DNA of 45,707 bases, taken from assembly GCF_014648515.1 (NCBI RefSeq), contig NZ_BMRG01000001.1:198651-244357 (forward strand), given 5' to 3'. This DNA comes from Saccharothrix coeruleofusca (GTDB lineage Bacteria; Actinomycetota; Actinomycetes; Mycobacteriales; Pseudonocardiaceae). The position numbers were made by a program, and so were the translations under genes. The notes beneath the pieces are model-generated. The model was given only the letters and a program-made list of their open reading frames with translations, made no database searches and was not told the origin of the DNA. This document shows, piece after piece, positions 36,287 through 44,288 of this stretch. How positions within the stretch are numbered: the stretch's first letter is position 1; each line of letters starts with the position of its first letter.

Positions 36287-37450
36287 TCAGCCTCGGGTCA
36301 GGCTCAGCCCGTAGGCGCTGAGGATCTCGCCGACCGGCTGGAAGTAGGTCGTGCCACCGGAGGAGCAGTTGCCCGAGCCGCCGGAGGTCACGCCCTGGGC
36401 CTGGCTGTAGTTGCTGCCCGCCACCCACGACCCGCCCGAGTCGCCCGGCTCAGCGCAGGCGTTGGTGCGGGTCAGGCCGGACACCGAGCCCTGCGCGTAG
36501 TTCACCGTCTGGTTCTTGGCCTGGACGGTGCCGCAGCGCCAGCCGGTGGTGGAGCCGGAGCGGCAGATCGCCGCGCCGACCGCCGCCGAGCTGGAGCCGG
36601 TGACGGTGACGTTGGAGCCGTTGTAGCGGTTCACCCACGGCCGCGAGGTCCAGTTGCTGTTCGTGCGGACCCAGCCGTAGTCGTTGCCGGGGAACGACGA
36701 GCCCGCGAAGGAGCCCTGCGCCACCCGGTTGTGGCCGCTGGTGCTCGCGCCGCTGCGGCCGCAGTGGCCCGCGGTCACGAAGCCGCCGCTGACCGCGAAG
36801 CCGACCGAGCACCGGCTGCTGCCGATGTAGTAGGCGTCGCCGCCGCGGGTGTCGTACAGGGTGGTGGGCGTCTGGTCGACCTCGACCACGCGCACCGCCG
36901 GGCTGACCGCCCTGGCCCTGGTCAGGAACGCCTCGGTGGCCGCGTCCCGCTGGTCGCGGTGGACCTCGACCACCACCGAGTTGGTCAGGTCGTCGACCCG
37001 CCAGCCGGTGACCGACCGGGGCGCGCCCATGGCGTCGATCGCGTCCTTGGCGCCGGTCAGCTGCTGGTGCGAGAAGGCGACGTGCTTGGCCTCGGCGCCC
37101 GCGGCGCGCACCGCGCCCGCCTTGGCCGGGTCGACCACGGCGACCACGAGCCCGCCGGTGGCGGGGCTGATCCAGGAGCCCGCGTACGCCGCGCCCGCGG
37201 CGTCGCGCGCCTCGTCCTCGACCTCCGCCGCCGCGGCGTCGCGGGCGAGACGGGTGGTCATCTGTTCGGCGGTCAGGCCGAGGTCGCGTTGCGCCGCTCG
37301 GACCAACTCGGCGGGGTAGCTCTCCGTGTTCGGAGAGCTTGTCCCGTTGGGGCCGACCGGAGCGGCGATCGCCGGTACGCTGAGAGGTGTAGCCGCGCCG
37401 GTGGCGAGCAGAGCTGCCACGGCGAGGCGGGCCGCACTCGTGCGGTTCAT
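36287..37450 (-). CDS. Secreted chymotrypsin-like serine protease with alpha-lytic prodomain (streptogrisin type)
   Basis: The 387-residue preproenzyme starts with a Sec signal peptide cut after about residue 30 (VPAIAA). A prodomain of about 170 residues follows, with the alpha-lytic-type pattern SWISPATGGLVVAVVDPAKA and VVVEVHRDQRD. The mature protease begins near residue 199 (LYDTRGGDAYYIG). The triad is His229 in TAGHCG, Asp257 in GNDYGW and Ser338 in PGDSGGSW. Cysteine pairs fit the two disulfides of streptogrisins. The ATG at 37450 follows GAGGGAG. The prodomain would act as a folding chaperone and be removed outside the cell. Confidence 0.95.
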   Translation of the reverse strand: MNRTSAARLAVAALLATGAATPLSVPAIAAPVGPNGTSSPNTESYPAELVRAAQRDLGLTAEQMTTRLARDAAAAEVEDEARDAAGAAYAGSWISPATGGLVVAVVDPAKAGAVRAAGAEAKHVAFSHQQLTGAKDAIDAMGAPRSVTGWRVDDLTNSVVVEVHRDQRDAATEAFLTRARAVSPAVRVVEVDQTPTTLYDTRGGDAYYIGSSRCSVGFAVSGGFVTAGHCGRSGASTSGHNRVAQGSFAGSSFPGNDYGWVRTNSNWTSRPWVNRYNGSNVTVTGSSSAAVGAAICRSGSTTGWRCGTVQAKNQTVNYAQGSVSGLTRTNACAEPGDSGGSWVAGSNYSQAQGVTSGGSGNCSSGGTTYFQPVGEILSAYGLSLTRG

Positions 37451-37963
37451 CAGGCGTCTCCCTCATCTTCGGGTGCAGGGAACCCGAGAGCCTGGTTGCA
37501 GGGACCGCTCTCGGGGGCTCTAGGGGGACGGGTGGTGGGGCGGCGGCAGGGGTCGCCCCACCCCTTCTCTTCTCTCCGTCTTCTCCAGCACGGGCCGGAC
37601 GAGTCGCGCGGGGTGCCGTCGCATCGCGCTCCTTCCCGATCGCTACCGATCAGTACTCGCCCGTTCGAGCTACGTTATGACTCTGTGACCTGTTACGCCT
37701 CGGATCACCTGAGGGCGAAGTGTGTCACAAGTCACGCCAGTTTGACTGCGCTGTGTAGCGTTTGACAGTTAACTCTCACTCGGGGTAATGATTAGCTCAC
37801 CGAATGGTGTTAATTGCCAGAAGTGACCACTCCTCGTCCGACTACTCCCCGTTCGCGTGACAACCCCTATGCCGAACGAGTGGCCATGGCGCGTCTCAGT
37901 AGTCGCCAGAGTGGTTCCGGAACGAACCCGGCGCGGACATCGGGATGGTTCAGGATCTCCACC
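37451..37963. other. Intergenic region between protease and threonine dehydratase genes
   Basis: About 510 bp without a supported gene. The part from 37650 to 37830 is clearly AT-richer than the rest of the window. It contains a consensus-like plus-strand promoter, TTGACA (37762-37767), 18 bases, TAATGA (37786-37791), and GTGAC/GTCAC repeats near 37685-37735. A frame open from 37814 into the dehydratase is probably not translated. The region may hold the regulated promoter of the protease. Confidence 0.5.
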
Positions 37964-38893
37964 ATGGACCTCGTCACCCTCACCGACATCCAGGCCGCGG
38001 CGGCCTTGATCGCCCCCGCGGTCGTCCGCACCCCCCTGCTGCCGCAGGACGACGGGCTGTGGCTCAAGCCGGAAAGCCTCCAGCGGGTCGGCGCGTTCAA
38101 GATCCGCGGCGCCTACCACGCGCTGGCGCGGCTGCCCGAGCAGGTGCGGGCGCGCGGCGTCATCGCCTACTCCAGCGGCAACCACGCCCAGGCCGTGGCC
38201 AGTGCCGCCGCCCTGTTCGGGATCAAGGCCACCATCGTCATCCCGGACAACGCCCCCGCGGTCAAGATCGAGGCCACCCGCGCGCACGGCGCCGAGGTGG
38301 TGCTGGTGCCGATGCCCGAGCGCGAGTCGCGGGCCCGCGAGCTGGCCGAGGCCACCGGCGCCACCCTGGTCCCCCCGTTCGACCACCCCGACGTGATCGC
38401 GGGCCAGGGCACCATCGGCCTGGAGGTGCTGGCCGACCTGCCCGACGTGGCCACCGTGCTGGTGCCCGTCAGCGGCGGCGGGCTGATCTCCGGCGTCGCC
38501 GCCGCGGTGAAGGCGCTGCGGCCCTCCGCCGCGGTGGTCGGCGTGGAGCCGGAGCTGGCCGCCGACGCGGCCGAGTCGTTCCGCGCCGGGGCGCGGGTGC
38601 CGTGGTCCCCGGCCGACCGCGCCCGCACGGTGGCCGACGGGCTGCGGGCCGAGCTGTCCGAGCTGACCTTCGCCCACCTGCGGGCGTTCGTCGACGACGT
38701 GGTGACCGTGTCCGAGGGGGAGATCCTGGACGCCGTCCGGGTGCTCGCCCGCCGGGCGCGGCTGGTGGTCGAGCCCACCGGCGCGGTGGCCGTCGCGGCG
38801 CACCTGAAGTCGCCGCGTCCTGGGAAGACCGTCGCCGTGGTGACCGGCGGCAACGTCGACCCGGAGGTCTTCGCCCGCATCCTGTCCTCGTGA
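37964..38893 (+). CDS. Threonine/serine dehydratase (fold type II PLP enzyme)
   Basis: The 309-residue PLP enzyme deaminates threonine or serine, or races serine in some relatives. The PLP lysine is in VGAFKIRGAYHAL; YSSGNHAQAVA is the substrate loop and VPVSGGGLISG the phosphate-binding glycine loop. There is no ACT domain, so it is not the feedback-regulated biosynthetic IlvA form. The ATG at 37964 is chosen because family homology begins there and CAGGAT lies 7 bases upstream. A 50-codon in-frame extension to 37814 has no family character. Confidence 0.87.
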   Translation: MDLVTLTDIQAAAALIAPAVVRTPLLPQDDGLWLKPESLQRVGAFKIRGAYHALARLPEQVRARGVIAYSSGNHAQAVASAAALFGIKATIVIPDNAPAVKIEATRAHGAEVVLVPMPERESRARELAEATGATLVPPFDHPDVIAGQGTIGLEVLADLPDVATVLVPVSGGGLISGVAAAVKALRPSAAVVGVEPELAADAAESFRAGARVPWSPADRARTVADGLRAELSELTFAHLRAFVDDVVTVSEGEILDAVRVLARRARLVVEPTGAVAVAAHLKSPRPGKTVAVVTGGNVDPEVFARILSS

Positions 38894-38975
38894 TCACGGC
38901 CACCCGATCACGGCCACCCGATCACGGGCACCCGATCACTGCCACCTGATCGGGTCCGCCTGATCGTGTCATTGC
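38892..38975. repeat. Six-copy 14-bp tandem repeat after the dehydratase
   Basis: The unit GATCACGGCCACCC occurs twice exactly, then decays over four more copies (one, two and more mismatches) up to 38975. It starts within the dehydratase stop codon and ends at the promoter of the HNH gene. Confidence 0.85.
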
Positions 38976-39001
38976 CGCTCGAACAGCCGTTCGAATAGCG
39001 T
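38972..39001 (+). promoter_or_regulatory. HNH gene promoter with perfect LexA/SOS box
   Basis: TTGCCG (38972-38977), 18 bases, TAGCGT (38996-39001) form a promoter. The spacer contains TCGAACAGCCGTTCGA (38979-38994), an exact match to the mycobacterial SOS consensus TCGAAC-N4-GTTCGA. LexA bound there would block polymerase. Confidence 0.88.
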
Positions 39002-39008
39002 GGTCGGC

Positions 39009-40169
39009 ATGGAAACCCCGCCGCCGCTGCTGTCCGACGAGCAGCTGCGCTCAGCCGCCGTCGAGGCCGAGGCCGCCGCCCGCGCGGCCCACCAGCGACG
39101 GCTGGGCCTGCTCGCCGAGGCCCAGCGCCGCGGCCTGGACCTGGCCGCCTACCGCCTGCTGCTGCGCGCCGACCGGGCCGAGTTCACCCGCTGGCTGACC
39201 CAGGTCCGGCTGTTCCTGCCCGCGCTGAGCCCGTCGGGCCAACCGCTGCCACCGGCCCACCCGGTCACCGCCGCCGCCCTGCCCGAGCTGTCCGAGGCCC
39301 ACCTGGCCCAGCTCGCCCGAGCCCTGCCCCGGCTCCCCGAGGGCGCGGAGGACATCCTGGTCACCGCAGCCCGCTCCACCGAGCCCCGCGCGCTGCGCCT
39401 GCTGGCCGACCGCATCCACGCCGAGCAGGACGCCGCCGAGCCCGGACCCGAGCCCGAGGCGGAAGCCCCCGACGTGCTGCACCTGCGCGACCTGCCCGGC
39501 GGGCGGCTGGAGCTGTGGGGCGAGCCGACCGCCGAGAGCGGCGCCCGCCTCACCGCCGCGCTGGACCCGCTGGCCCGCCCCGGCGCCGAGGACACCCGCT
39601 CCCGCGCCGAGCGCCAGGGCCAGGCCCTGGCCGACCTGATCGACCTGCGCGGCGAGGCCCTGCCCACCCGGGCGGGGCAACGCCCCCACCTCAGCGTCAC
39701 CCTGGACTACCAGACCCTGCGCACCGGCACCGGCACCGCGCGGCTGGACGGCGGCGGCCACCTGACCGCCGCCCAGGCCCGCCGCCTTGCCTGCGACGCC
39801 GTGGTCATCCCCGCGGTGCTGGGCGGCCGCTCCGAGGTGCTGGACCTGGGCCGGGCCCGGCGCACCGTGAGCCTGGCCCAGCGCCGGGCGCTGCACGCGC
39901 GCGACCGCGGCTGCGCCTTCCCCGGCTGCGGCCGCCCGGCCCGCTGGTGCGACGCCCACCACGTGCGGCACTGGGCCGACGGCGGTCCCACCGATCTGGA
40001 CAACCTCGTCCTGCTCTGCCGCCGCCACCACAGCGAGGTCCACCACCACCGGTGGCGGATCCGGCTCACCGGCGGGGCAGCGGTGTTCATCCCGCCCCGC
40101 CACATCGACCCCGCCCAGCTCCCCCGGCAGAACCTGCTGCACCGACGAGCCCTGGAGCTGGCGGGGTGA
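39009..40169 (+). CDS. DUF222-HNH endonuclease-like protein (13E12 family type), SOS-controlled
   Basis: The 386-residue protein has an N-terminal DUF222 region and a C-terminal HNH nuclease motif: AFPGCGRPARWCDAHHVRHW, ADGGPTDLDNLVLLCRRHH and SEVHHHRW. Zinc-binding cysteines and catalytic histidines are intact. Mycobacterial 13E12-repeat proteins have the same layout and some are known LexA targets. The ATG at 39009 is 7 bases after TAGCGT, so the mRNA is probably leaderless; an in-frame GTG at 39000 lies inside the -10 box and cannot be used from this promoter. The substrate and role in DNA damage are unknown. Confidence 0.92.
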   Translation: METPPPLLSDEQLRSAAVEAEAAARAAHQRRLGLLAEAQRRGLDLAAYRLLLRADRAEFTRWLTQVRLFLPALSPSGQPLPPAHPVTAAALPELSEAHLAQLARALPRLPEGAEDILVTAARSTEPRALRLLADRIHAEQDAAEPGPEPEAEAPDVLHLRDLPGGRLELWGEPTAESGARLTAALDPLARPGAEDTRSRAERQGQALADLIDLRGEALPTRAGQRPHLSVTLDYQTLRTGTGTARLDGGGHLTAAQARRLACDAVVIPAVLGGRSEVLDLGRARRTVSLAQRRALHARDRGCAFPGCGRPARWCDAHHVRHWADGGPTDLDNLVLLCRRHHSEVHHHRWRIRLTGGAAVFIPPRHIDPAQLPRQNLLHRRALELAG

Positions 40170-40173
40170 GCGG

Positions 40174-40932
40174 TCAGTCCGAGGGGCGGTTCAGCGTCGC
40201 CACGAACTTGTAGCGGTCGCCCCGGTACACCGAGCGCACCCACTCCACCGGGTTGCCCTGGGTGTCGAAGGAGTGCCGGGACAGCAGCAGCATCGGCAGC
40301 CCGATGTCGGCGCCGAGCAGCTCGGCCTCCTCGGGCGAGGCCAGCGCCGTCTCGATGGTCTCCTCGGCGTGCCCCATCTCGACCCCGAAGCGCTCGCGCA
40401 GCACCTGGTACAGCGAGCCGCCGGGGGTCAGGTACCGGCGCAGGCCCCGGAACCGGCCCAGCGCCAGGTGCGTGGTCTCGATCGCCATCGGCTCGCCGTC
40501 GGCCAGCCGCAGGCGGTGCAGCCGCAGCACCTTCGCGCCCGCCCGCACGCCCAGCAGCCGGGCCAGCTCGGCCTCCGCGGGCTGCTCGGAGGCGTCGATC
40601 AGCCGGGACGAGGGCTGGCGGCCCTGCGCCCGCATGTCCTCTGTGTACGAGGACAGCTGAAGCCGTTGCGCCACCTTGGGTTCCGCGGCGAAGGTGCCCT
40701 TGCCCTGCACCCGCAGCAGCCGACCCTCGACGGTCAGCTCCGCCAGCGCCTGCCGGACCGTCGTGCGCGAGACGTCGAACTCCGCGGCGAGCGAGCGCTC
40801 GGTCGGGATCGGCGAGCCCGGCGGCAGCGCCCGCAGCAGGTCGAGCAGGTGGCGCTTGAGTCCCCAGTACTTCGGTTCGCGCTGCGCGCGGGACCTGGTG
40901 TCCAGTCCCGTCGCAGTGCTCGTCTCCAGCAT
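40174..40932 (-). CDS. dasR: GntR/HutC-family regulator, DasR orthologue
   Basis: The 252-residue repressor has an N-terminal winged helix ([40 protein letters not shown]) and a C-terminal UTRA ligand domain ([65 protein letters not shown]). These segments closely follow Streptomyces DasR, which responds to glucosamine-6-phosphate and binds dre sites. The ATG at 40932 follows GAGGAGGAAGG. It is divergent from dasABC, and dre-like sites occur at both amino-sugar loci of the window. Confidence 0.93.
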   Translation of the reverse strand: MLETSTATGLDTRSRAQREPKYWGLKRHLLDLLRALPPGSPIPTERSLAAEFDVSRTTVRQALAELTVEGRLLRVQGKGTFAAEPKVAQRLQLSSYTEDMRAQGRQPSSRLIDASEQPAEAELARLLGVRAGAKVLRLHRLRLADGEPMAIETTHLALGRFRGLRRYLTPGGSLYQVLRERFGVEMGHAEETIETALASPEEAELLGADIGLPMLLLSRHSFDTQGNPVEWVRSVYRGDRYKFVATLNRPSD

Positions 40933-41032
40933 GCCTTCCTCCTCGACCTCACCAGCGCTCCCACGACAAGGATGCCCTGTCCACGGCGGATCGCGCCCCC
41001 GAACCCCCGGAGCGGAATTGATCCGATGACTT

Positions 41033-41050
41033 TGCAACGTCTCTGCAACG
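41033..41050. promoter_or_regulatory. Direct repeat TGCAACG spaced by one helical turn
   Basis: Two copies of TGCAACG (41033-41039, 41044-41050) are 11 bp apart, just upstream of TTGACA (41054-41059). On the other strand they read GTTGCA, the half-site of the palindrome at 13811. Confidence 0.5.
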
Positions 41051-41088
41051 GCCTTGACAGGCAGTGTGGCGAGGCACACGCTGATCAT

Positions 41089-41104
41089 ATTGGTCTACAC
41101 CACT
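41089..41104. promoter_or_regulatory. dre site upstream of dasA
   Basis: ATTGGTCTACACCACT matches the DasR consensus except for one core base and one flank. It lies 44 bp before the dasA start and is the expected repression site. Confidence 0.88.
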
Positions 41105-41109
41105 TGGTG

Positions 41110-41128
41110 CCCGGTCGCGGCGACCGGG
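41110..41128 (+). promoter_or_regulatory. Hairpin in the dasA leader
   Basis: CCCGGTCG and CGACCGGG pair perfectly across a 3-base loop between the dre site and the dasA ribosome-binding site. It may stabilise the leader. Confidence 0.4.
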
Positions 41129-41147
41129 TCAGGGAAAGGGCGCGAAC

Positions 41148-42431
41148 GTGAAGGGCTGGAAAGGGATGGCCGCCGGTGCCGCCGCACTGGCGGTGGCCGT
41201 GGCCGGATGTGGCACGAGCTCCAGCGGGTCCGACAGCGGCTCCGGCGACGGCAAGACGCTCACCGTCTGGCTGATGGACGGCTCCGCGCCGGCCGCGCTG
41301 ACCGACGCCCTGCACAAGGAGTTCCAGGACGCCCACCCCGGCGTCACGGTCAAGTACGAGGTGCAGAAGTGGGGCGGCATCCAGGAGAAGCTGACCACCG
41401 CGCTGACCAGCAACACCCCGCCCGACGTGATCGAGCTGGGCAACACCCAGACCGCGAAGTTCGCCGCCGAGGAGACGCTGGAGGACCTCAGCGGTGACGT
41501 CTCCGCGCTCGGCGGCGACCAGTGGCTCGCAGGCCTGAAGGACTCGCTGACCTGGGACGGCAAGTCCTACGGGATGCCGTTCTACGCCTCCAACCGCACC
41601 GTCATCTACCGCACGGACCTCTTCGAGGCCGCGGGCATCACCGCCGCGCCCACCACGCGCGACGAGTGGGTCGCGGCCATCGAGAAGCTCAAGGCCGCCA
41701 ACGCCGCCGACCCCGACTTCCAGGCCCTCTACCTGCCCGGCCAGTCCTGGTACGCGCTGCTGTCGTTCATCTGGGACGAGGGCGGCGACGTGGCGAAGCA
41801 GGACGGCTCCGCCTGGACCGGCGCGCTGGACACCCCGCAGGCCAAGGCGGGCCTGGACTTCTACAAGAAGCTCGTGGACGTCTCCGGCACCAAGGCCCCC
41901 AAGGACACCGACGAGGCCACCCCGCAGCAGATGGAGGTCTTCGGCACGGGCAAGGTCGGCATGATGATCGGCCTGCCGTGGGAGCTGGCGGGCGCGGTCA
42001 AGGCCAACCCCGACCTGGCGAGCAAGACCGCGGCGTTCCCGATCCCGTCCAAGACCGCGGGCAAGACCGCGCCGGTCTTCCTCGGCGGCTCGAACCTGGC
42101 CATCCCGGCGGGCAGCCAGAACACCGACCTGGCCAAGGACTACCTGAAGCTGCTGTCGTCCAAGAAGTACCAGGACATGCTGGCCGAGGGCGGCTCGGTG
42201 CCGGGCACCTCCACCGACACCGCCAAGCTGGCCACCAACCCGGTGGGCAAGGCGCTGGCCGAGTCCGCCCCCAACGGCAAGGTCACCCCGACCACGCCCA
42301 CCTGGGCCGCGGTGGAGGCGGGCCAGAACCCGCTCAAGGACATGCTGACCGCGTACCTGACCGGCGCCAAGTCGCTGGACCAGGCCACCGGCGACGCCAA
42401 CGCCGCGCTGACCAAGACGCTGGCCGGATGA
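41148..42431 (+). CDS. dasA: N-acetylglucosamine/chitobiose-binding lipoprotein
   Basis: The 427-residue binding protein starts at a GTG at 41148 with lipobox VAGC (cysteine near residue 21) and a Ser/Gly linker. Features are LTVWLMDGSAPAALTDALHK, PPDVIELGNTQTAKFAA, YGMPFYASNRTVIYRTDLF and VFLGGSNLAIPAGSQNTDLA. Order, divergent dasR and the dre site identify it as DasA, which in Streptomyces binds chitobiose. Substrate specificity is inferred. It is the first gene of dasA-dasB-dasC-nagZ. Confidence 0.9.
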   Translation: MKGWKGMAAGAAALAVAVAGCGTSSSGSDSGSGDGKTLTVWLMDGSAPAALTDALHKEFQDAHPGVTVKYEVQKWGGIQEKLTTALTSNTPPDVIELGNTQTAKFAAEETLEDLSGDVSALGGDQWLAGLKDSLTWDGKSYGMPFYASNRTVIYRTDLFEAAGITAAPTTRDEWVAAIEKLKAANAADPDFQALYLPGQSWYALLSFIWDEGGDVAKQDGSAWTGALDTPQAKAGLDFYKKLVDVSGTKAPKDTDEATPQQMEVFGTGKVGMMIGLPWELAGAVKANPDLASKTAAFPIPSKTAGKTAPVFLGGSNLAIPAGSQNTDLAKDYLKLLSSKKYQDMLAEGGSVPGTSTDTAKLATNPVGKALAESAPNGKVTPTTPTWAAVEAGQNPLKDMLTAYLTGAKSLDQATGDANAALTKTLAG

Positions 42432-42438
42432 CGCAGCC

Positions 42439-43431
42439 ATGACGGCCGTGGACACGACCGACGCCGCGGTGCCGACGAGGGGTTCCTCGCAGGCACCGCG
42501 GCGTGCCGCGCCCGGCGGCGCCCGTCGCCGCCGGGGCAGCGCCCTGGACCGGGCGCTGCCCTACCTGCTGCTCGCCCCCGCGGTCATCGCCATCCTGTGG
42601 ATGATCGGCTTCCCGGTGCTGTCCGTGCTGGCGACCAGCTTCCGCAAGCTGAACCTGCGCGAGCTGACCCGCGGCCAGGTCGTGTGGACCGGCCTGGACA
42701 ACTACACCCAGGTGCTGTCCGACCCGGAGTTCTGGGCCATCAGCGCCCGCACCGTGGTGTTCACCGTGCTGGTGGTGGGCAGCTCGGTGCTGGCGGGCCT
42801 GCTGCTGGCGCTGCTGATGCGCCAGATCAGCCCGGTGGTCCGGATCGTGCTGCAGGTGTCGATGCTGCTGGCGTGGGCCATGCCGCTGCTCGCGGCGACC
42901 ACGGTCTACCAGTGGATCTTCGACCAGCAGTACGGCATCCTCAACAAGACCCTGGTGCGCCTGGGCTTCGACGGGTTCGCGGGCTTCTCCTGGTTCTCCA
43001 CCGGCGCCTCCACGCTGGCGGTGATCGGGCTGCTGATCGTCTGGCAGGCCGTGCCGTTCCTGGCCTTCTCGCTGTACGCGGGCGCCATCGGCATCCCGCG
43101 CGACCAGTACGAGGCGGCGGGCATGGACGGCGCCTCGCCGTGGCAGACCTTCCGCGCGGTGACCTGGCCGGAGCTGCGCCCGCTGCTGATGATGGTGACG
43201 TTCCTGTCCCTGCTGTGGGACTTCAAGGTGTTCGCGCAGATCTGGGCGATCCGCAAGGGCGGCCCGGACGGCGGGAGCACCACGCTCGCGGTCTACCAGT
43301 ACCTGGAGGGCATCTCGCAGAGCCACTTCGGCGTGGCCGCCGCGGTGAGCGTGCTGATGGTGCTGCTGCTGGCCCTGCTGACCTTCCAGTACCTGCGCAG
43401 GCTGGTCCGATCCCAGGAGGGGGCGCTGTGA
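42439..43431 (+). CDS. dasB: Chito-oligosaccharide ABC permease DasB
   Basis: The 330-residue MalF-type permease has a cytoplasmic Arg/Ala-rich N-terminus of about 40 residues and then six helices. The first is YLLLAPAVIAILWMIGFPVL; the EAA loop is QYEAAGMDGASPWQTFRAVT followed by LLWDFKVFAQIWAIRKGGP. The ATG at 42439 is 7 bases after the dasA stop. The stop overlaps dasC within a 12-bp repeat. Confidence 0.92.
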   Translation: MTAVDTTDAAVPTRGSSQAPRRAAPGGARRRRGSALDRALPYLLLAPAVIAILWMIGFPVLSVLATSFRKLNLRELTRGQVVWTGLDNYTQVLSDPEFWAISARTVVFTVLVVGSSVLAGLLLALLMRQISPVVRIVLQVSMLLAWAMPLLAATTVYQWIFDQQYGILNKTLVRLGFDGFAGFSWFSTGASTLAVIGLLIVWQAVPFLAFSLYAGAIGIPRDQYEAAGMDGASPWQTFRAVTWPELRPLLMMVTFLSLLWDFKVFAQIWAIRKGGPDGGSTTLAVYQYLEGISQSHFGVAAAVSVLMVLLLALLTFQYLRRLVRSQEGAL

Positions 43432-43460
43432 ACCCCGCTGTGAACCGCGCTGTGAACCCC
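43425..43460 (+). repeat. Three 12-bp repeats, each carrying a GTG start, at the dasB-dasC junction
   Basis: GCTGTGAACCCC, GCTGTGAACCGC and GCTGTGAACCCC follow each other directly. The first contains the dasB stop TGA and a GTG; the second and third contain in-frame GTG codons at 43440 and 43452. Confidence 0.9.
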
Positions 43461-44282
43461 GCGAAGAGCAAGAAGGTGGCCGCGAACGCCGTCGCGCTGG
43501 TCGTGGCGCTGTTCTTCGCGTTCCCGACCTACTGGATGGTCGCCACCGCGCTCAAGCCGCGCAAGGACATGCTGACCAGCGAGTACGACCTGCTGCCGCT
43601 GTCGGTCACCGGGACCAACTTCGCCACCGCGTGGACCAAGCCGGGCTTCCTGCAGTCGCTGGGCAACAGCCTGGTGGTGACGCTGCTGGCGGTGCTGGCC
43701 GCGGTCGTGGTCGGCCTGCTGGCGGCGGTGCCGCTGGCGCGGATGAGGTTCCGCGGCCGCAAGGGCTTCGTGATGCTGATGCTGGTGGCCCAGATGGCCC
43801 CGTTCGAGGCGCTGCTGATCCCGGTGTTCCTGATGATGCGGGACCTGGACCTGCTGGACAAGCTGCCCTCGCTGGTGCTGATCTACTTCGCGGTGACCCT
43901 GCCGTTCTGCGCCTGGACGCTGCGCGGGTTCGTCAACGGCATCCCGCTGGAGCTGGAGGAGGCCGCGCAGGTCGACGGGTGCAGCCGGTGGGAGGCGTTC
44001 CGCCGGGTCACCCTGCCGCTGCTGGGCCCCGGCATGGTGGCCACGTCGGTGTTCGCGTTCGTCACCGCGTGGAACGAGTTCCTGTACGCGCTGTCGCTGA
44101 TCAACGACCAGTCCAGGCAGACGCTGCCGGTGTGGTTGAGCGGCTTCCAGTCGCAGTTCGGCACCGACTGGGGCGGCGCGATGGCCGCCTCGGCGCTGTT
44201 CACGCTGCCGGTGCTGGTGTTCTTCCTGATCGTCCAGCGCAAGATGGTCATCGGCGTCACCGCCGGTGCGGTGAAGGGGTAG
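43428..44282 (+). CDS. dasC: Chito-oligosaccharide ABC permease DasC
   Basis: The 284-residue MalG-type permease has six helices and the motif YWMVATALKPRKDMLTSEYD. The EAA loop reads ELEEAAQVDGCSRWEAFRR. The GTG at 43428 is preferred because AGGAGG lies 7 bases upstream; GTGs at 43440 and 43452 would shorten the product by 4 or 8 residues. It overlaps the dasB stop by 4 bp. No ATPase gene follows, consistent with use of a shared MsiK-type ATPase. Confidence 0.92.
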   Translation: MNPAVNRAVNPAKSKKVAANAVALVVALFFAFPTYWMVATALKPRKDMLTSEYDLLPLSVTGTNFATAWTKPGFLQSLGNSLVVTLLAVLAAVVVGLLAAVPLARMRFRGRKGFVMLMLVAQMAPFEALLIPVFLMMRDLDLLDKLPSLVLIYFAVTLPFCAWTLRGFVNGIPLELEEAAQVDGCSRWEAFRRVTLPLLGPGMVATSVFAFVTAWNEFLYALSLINDQSRQTLPVWLSGFQSQFGTDWGGAMAASALFTLPVLVFFLIVQRKMVIGVTAGAVKG

Positions 44283-44288
44283 GACCGC

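Noticed and set aside
37814-37963. N-terminal 50-codon extension of the threonine dehydratase
   Set aside because: Pro/Thr/Arg-rich, without family similarity, with mixed codon use and a weak TTG start. Family homology and a promoter-spaced ATG both point to 37964.
38892-38975. Possible CRISPR-like array
   Set aside because: The repeats are 14 bp and directly adjacent without spacers, and no cas gene is near. It is a simple tandem repeat.
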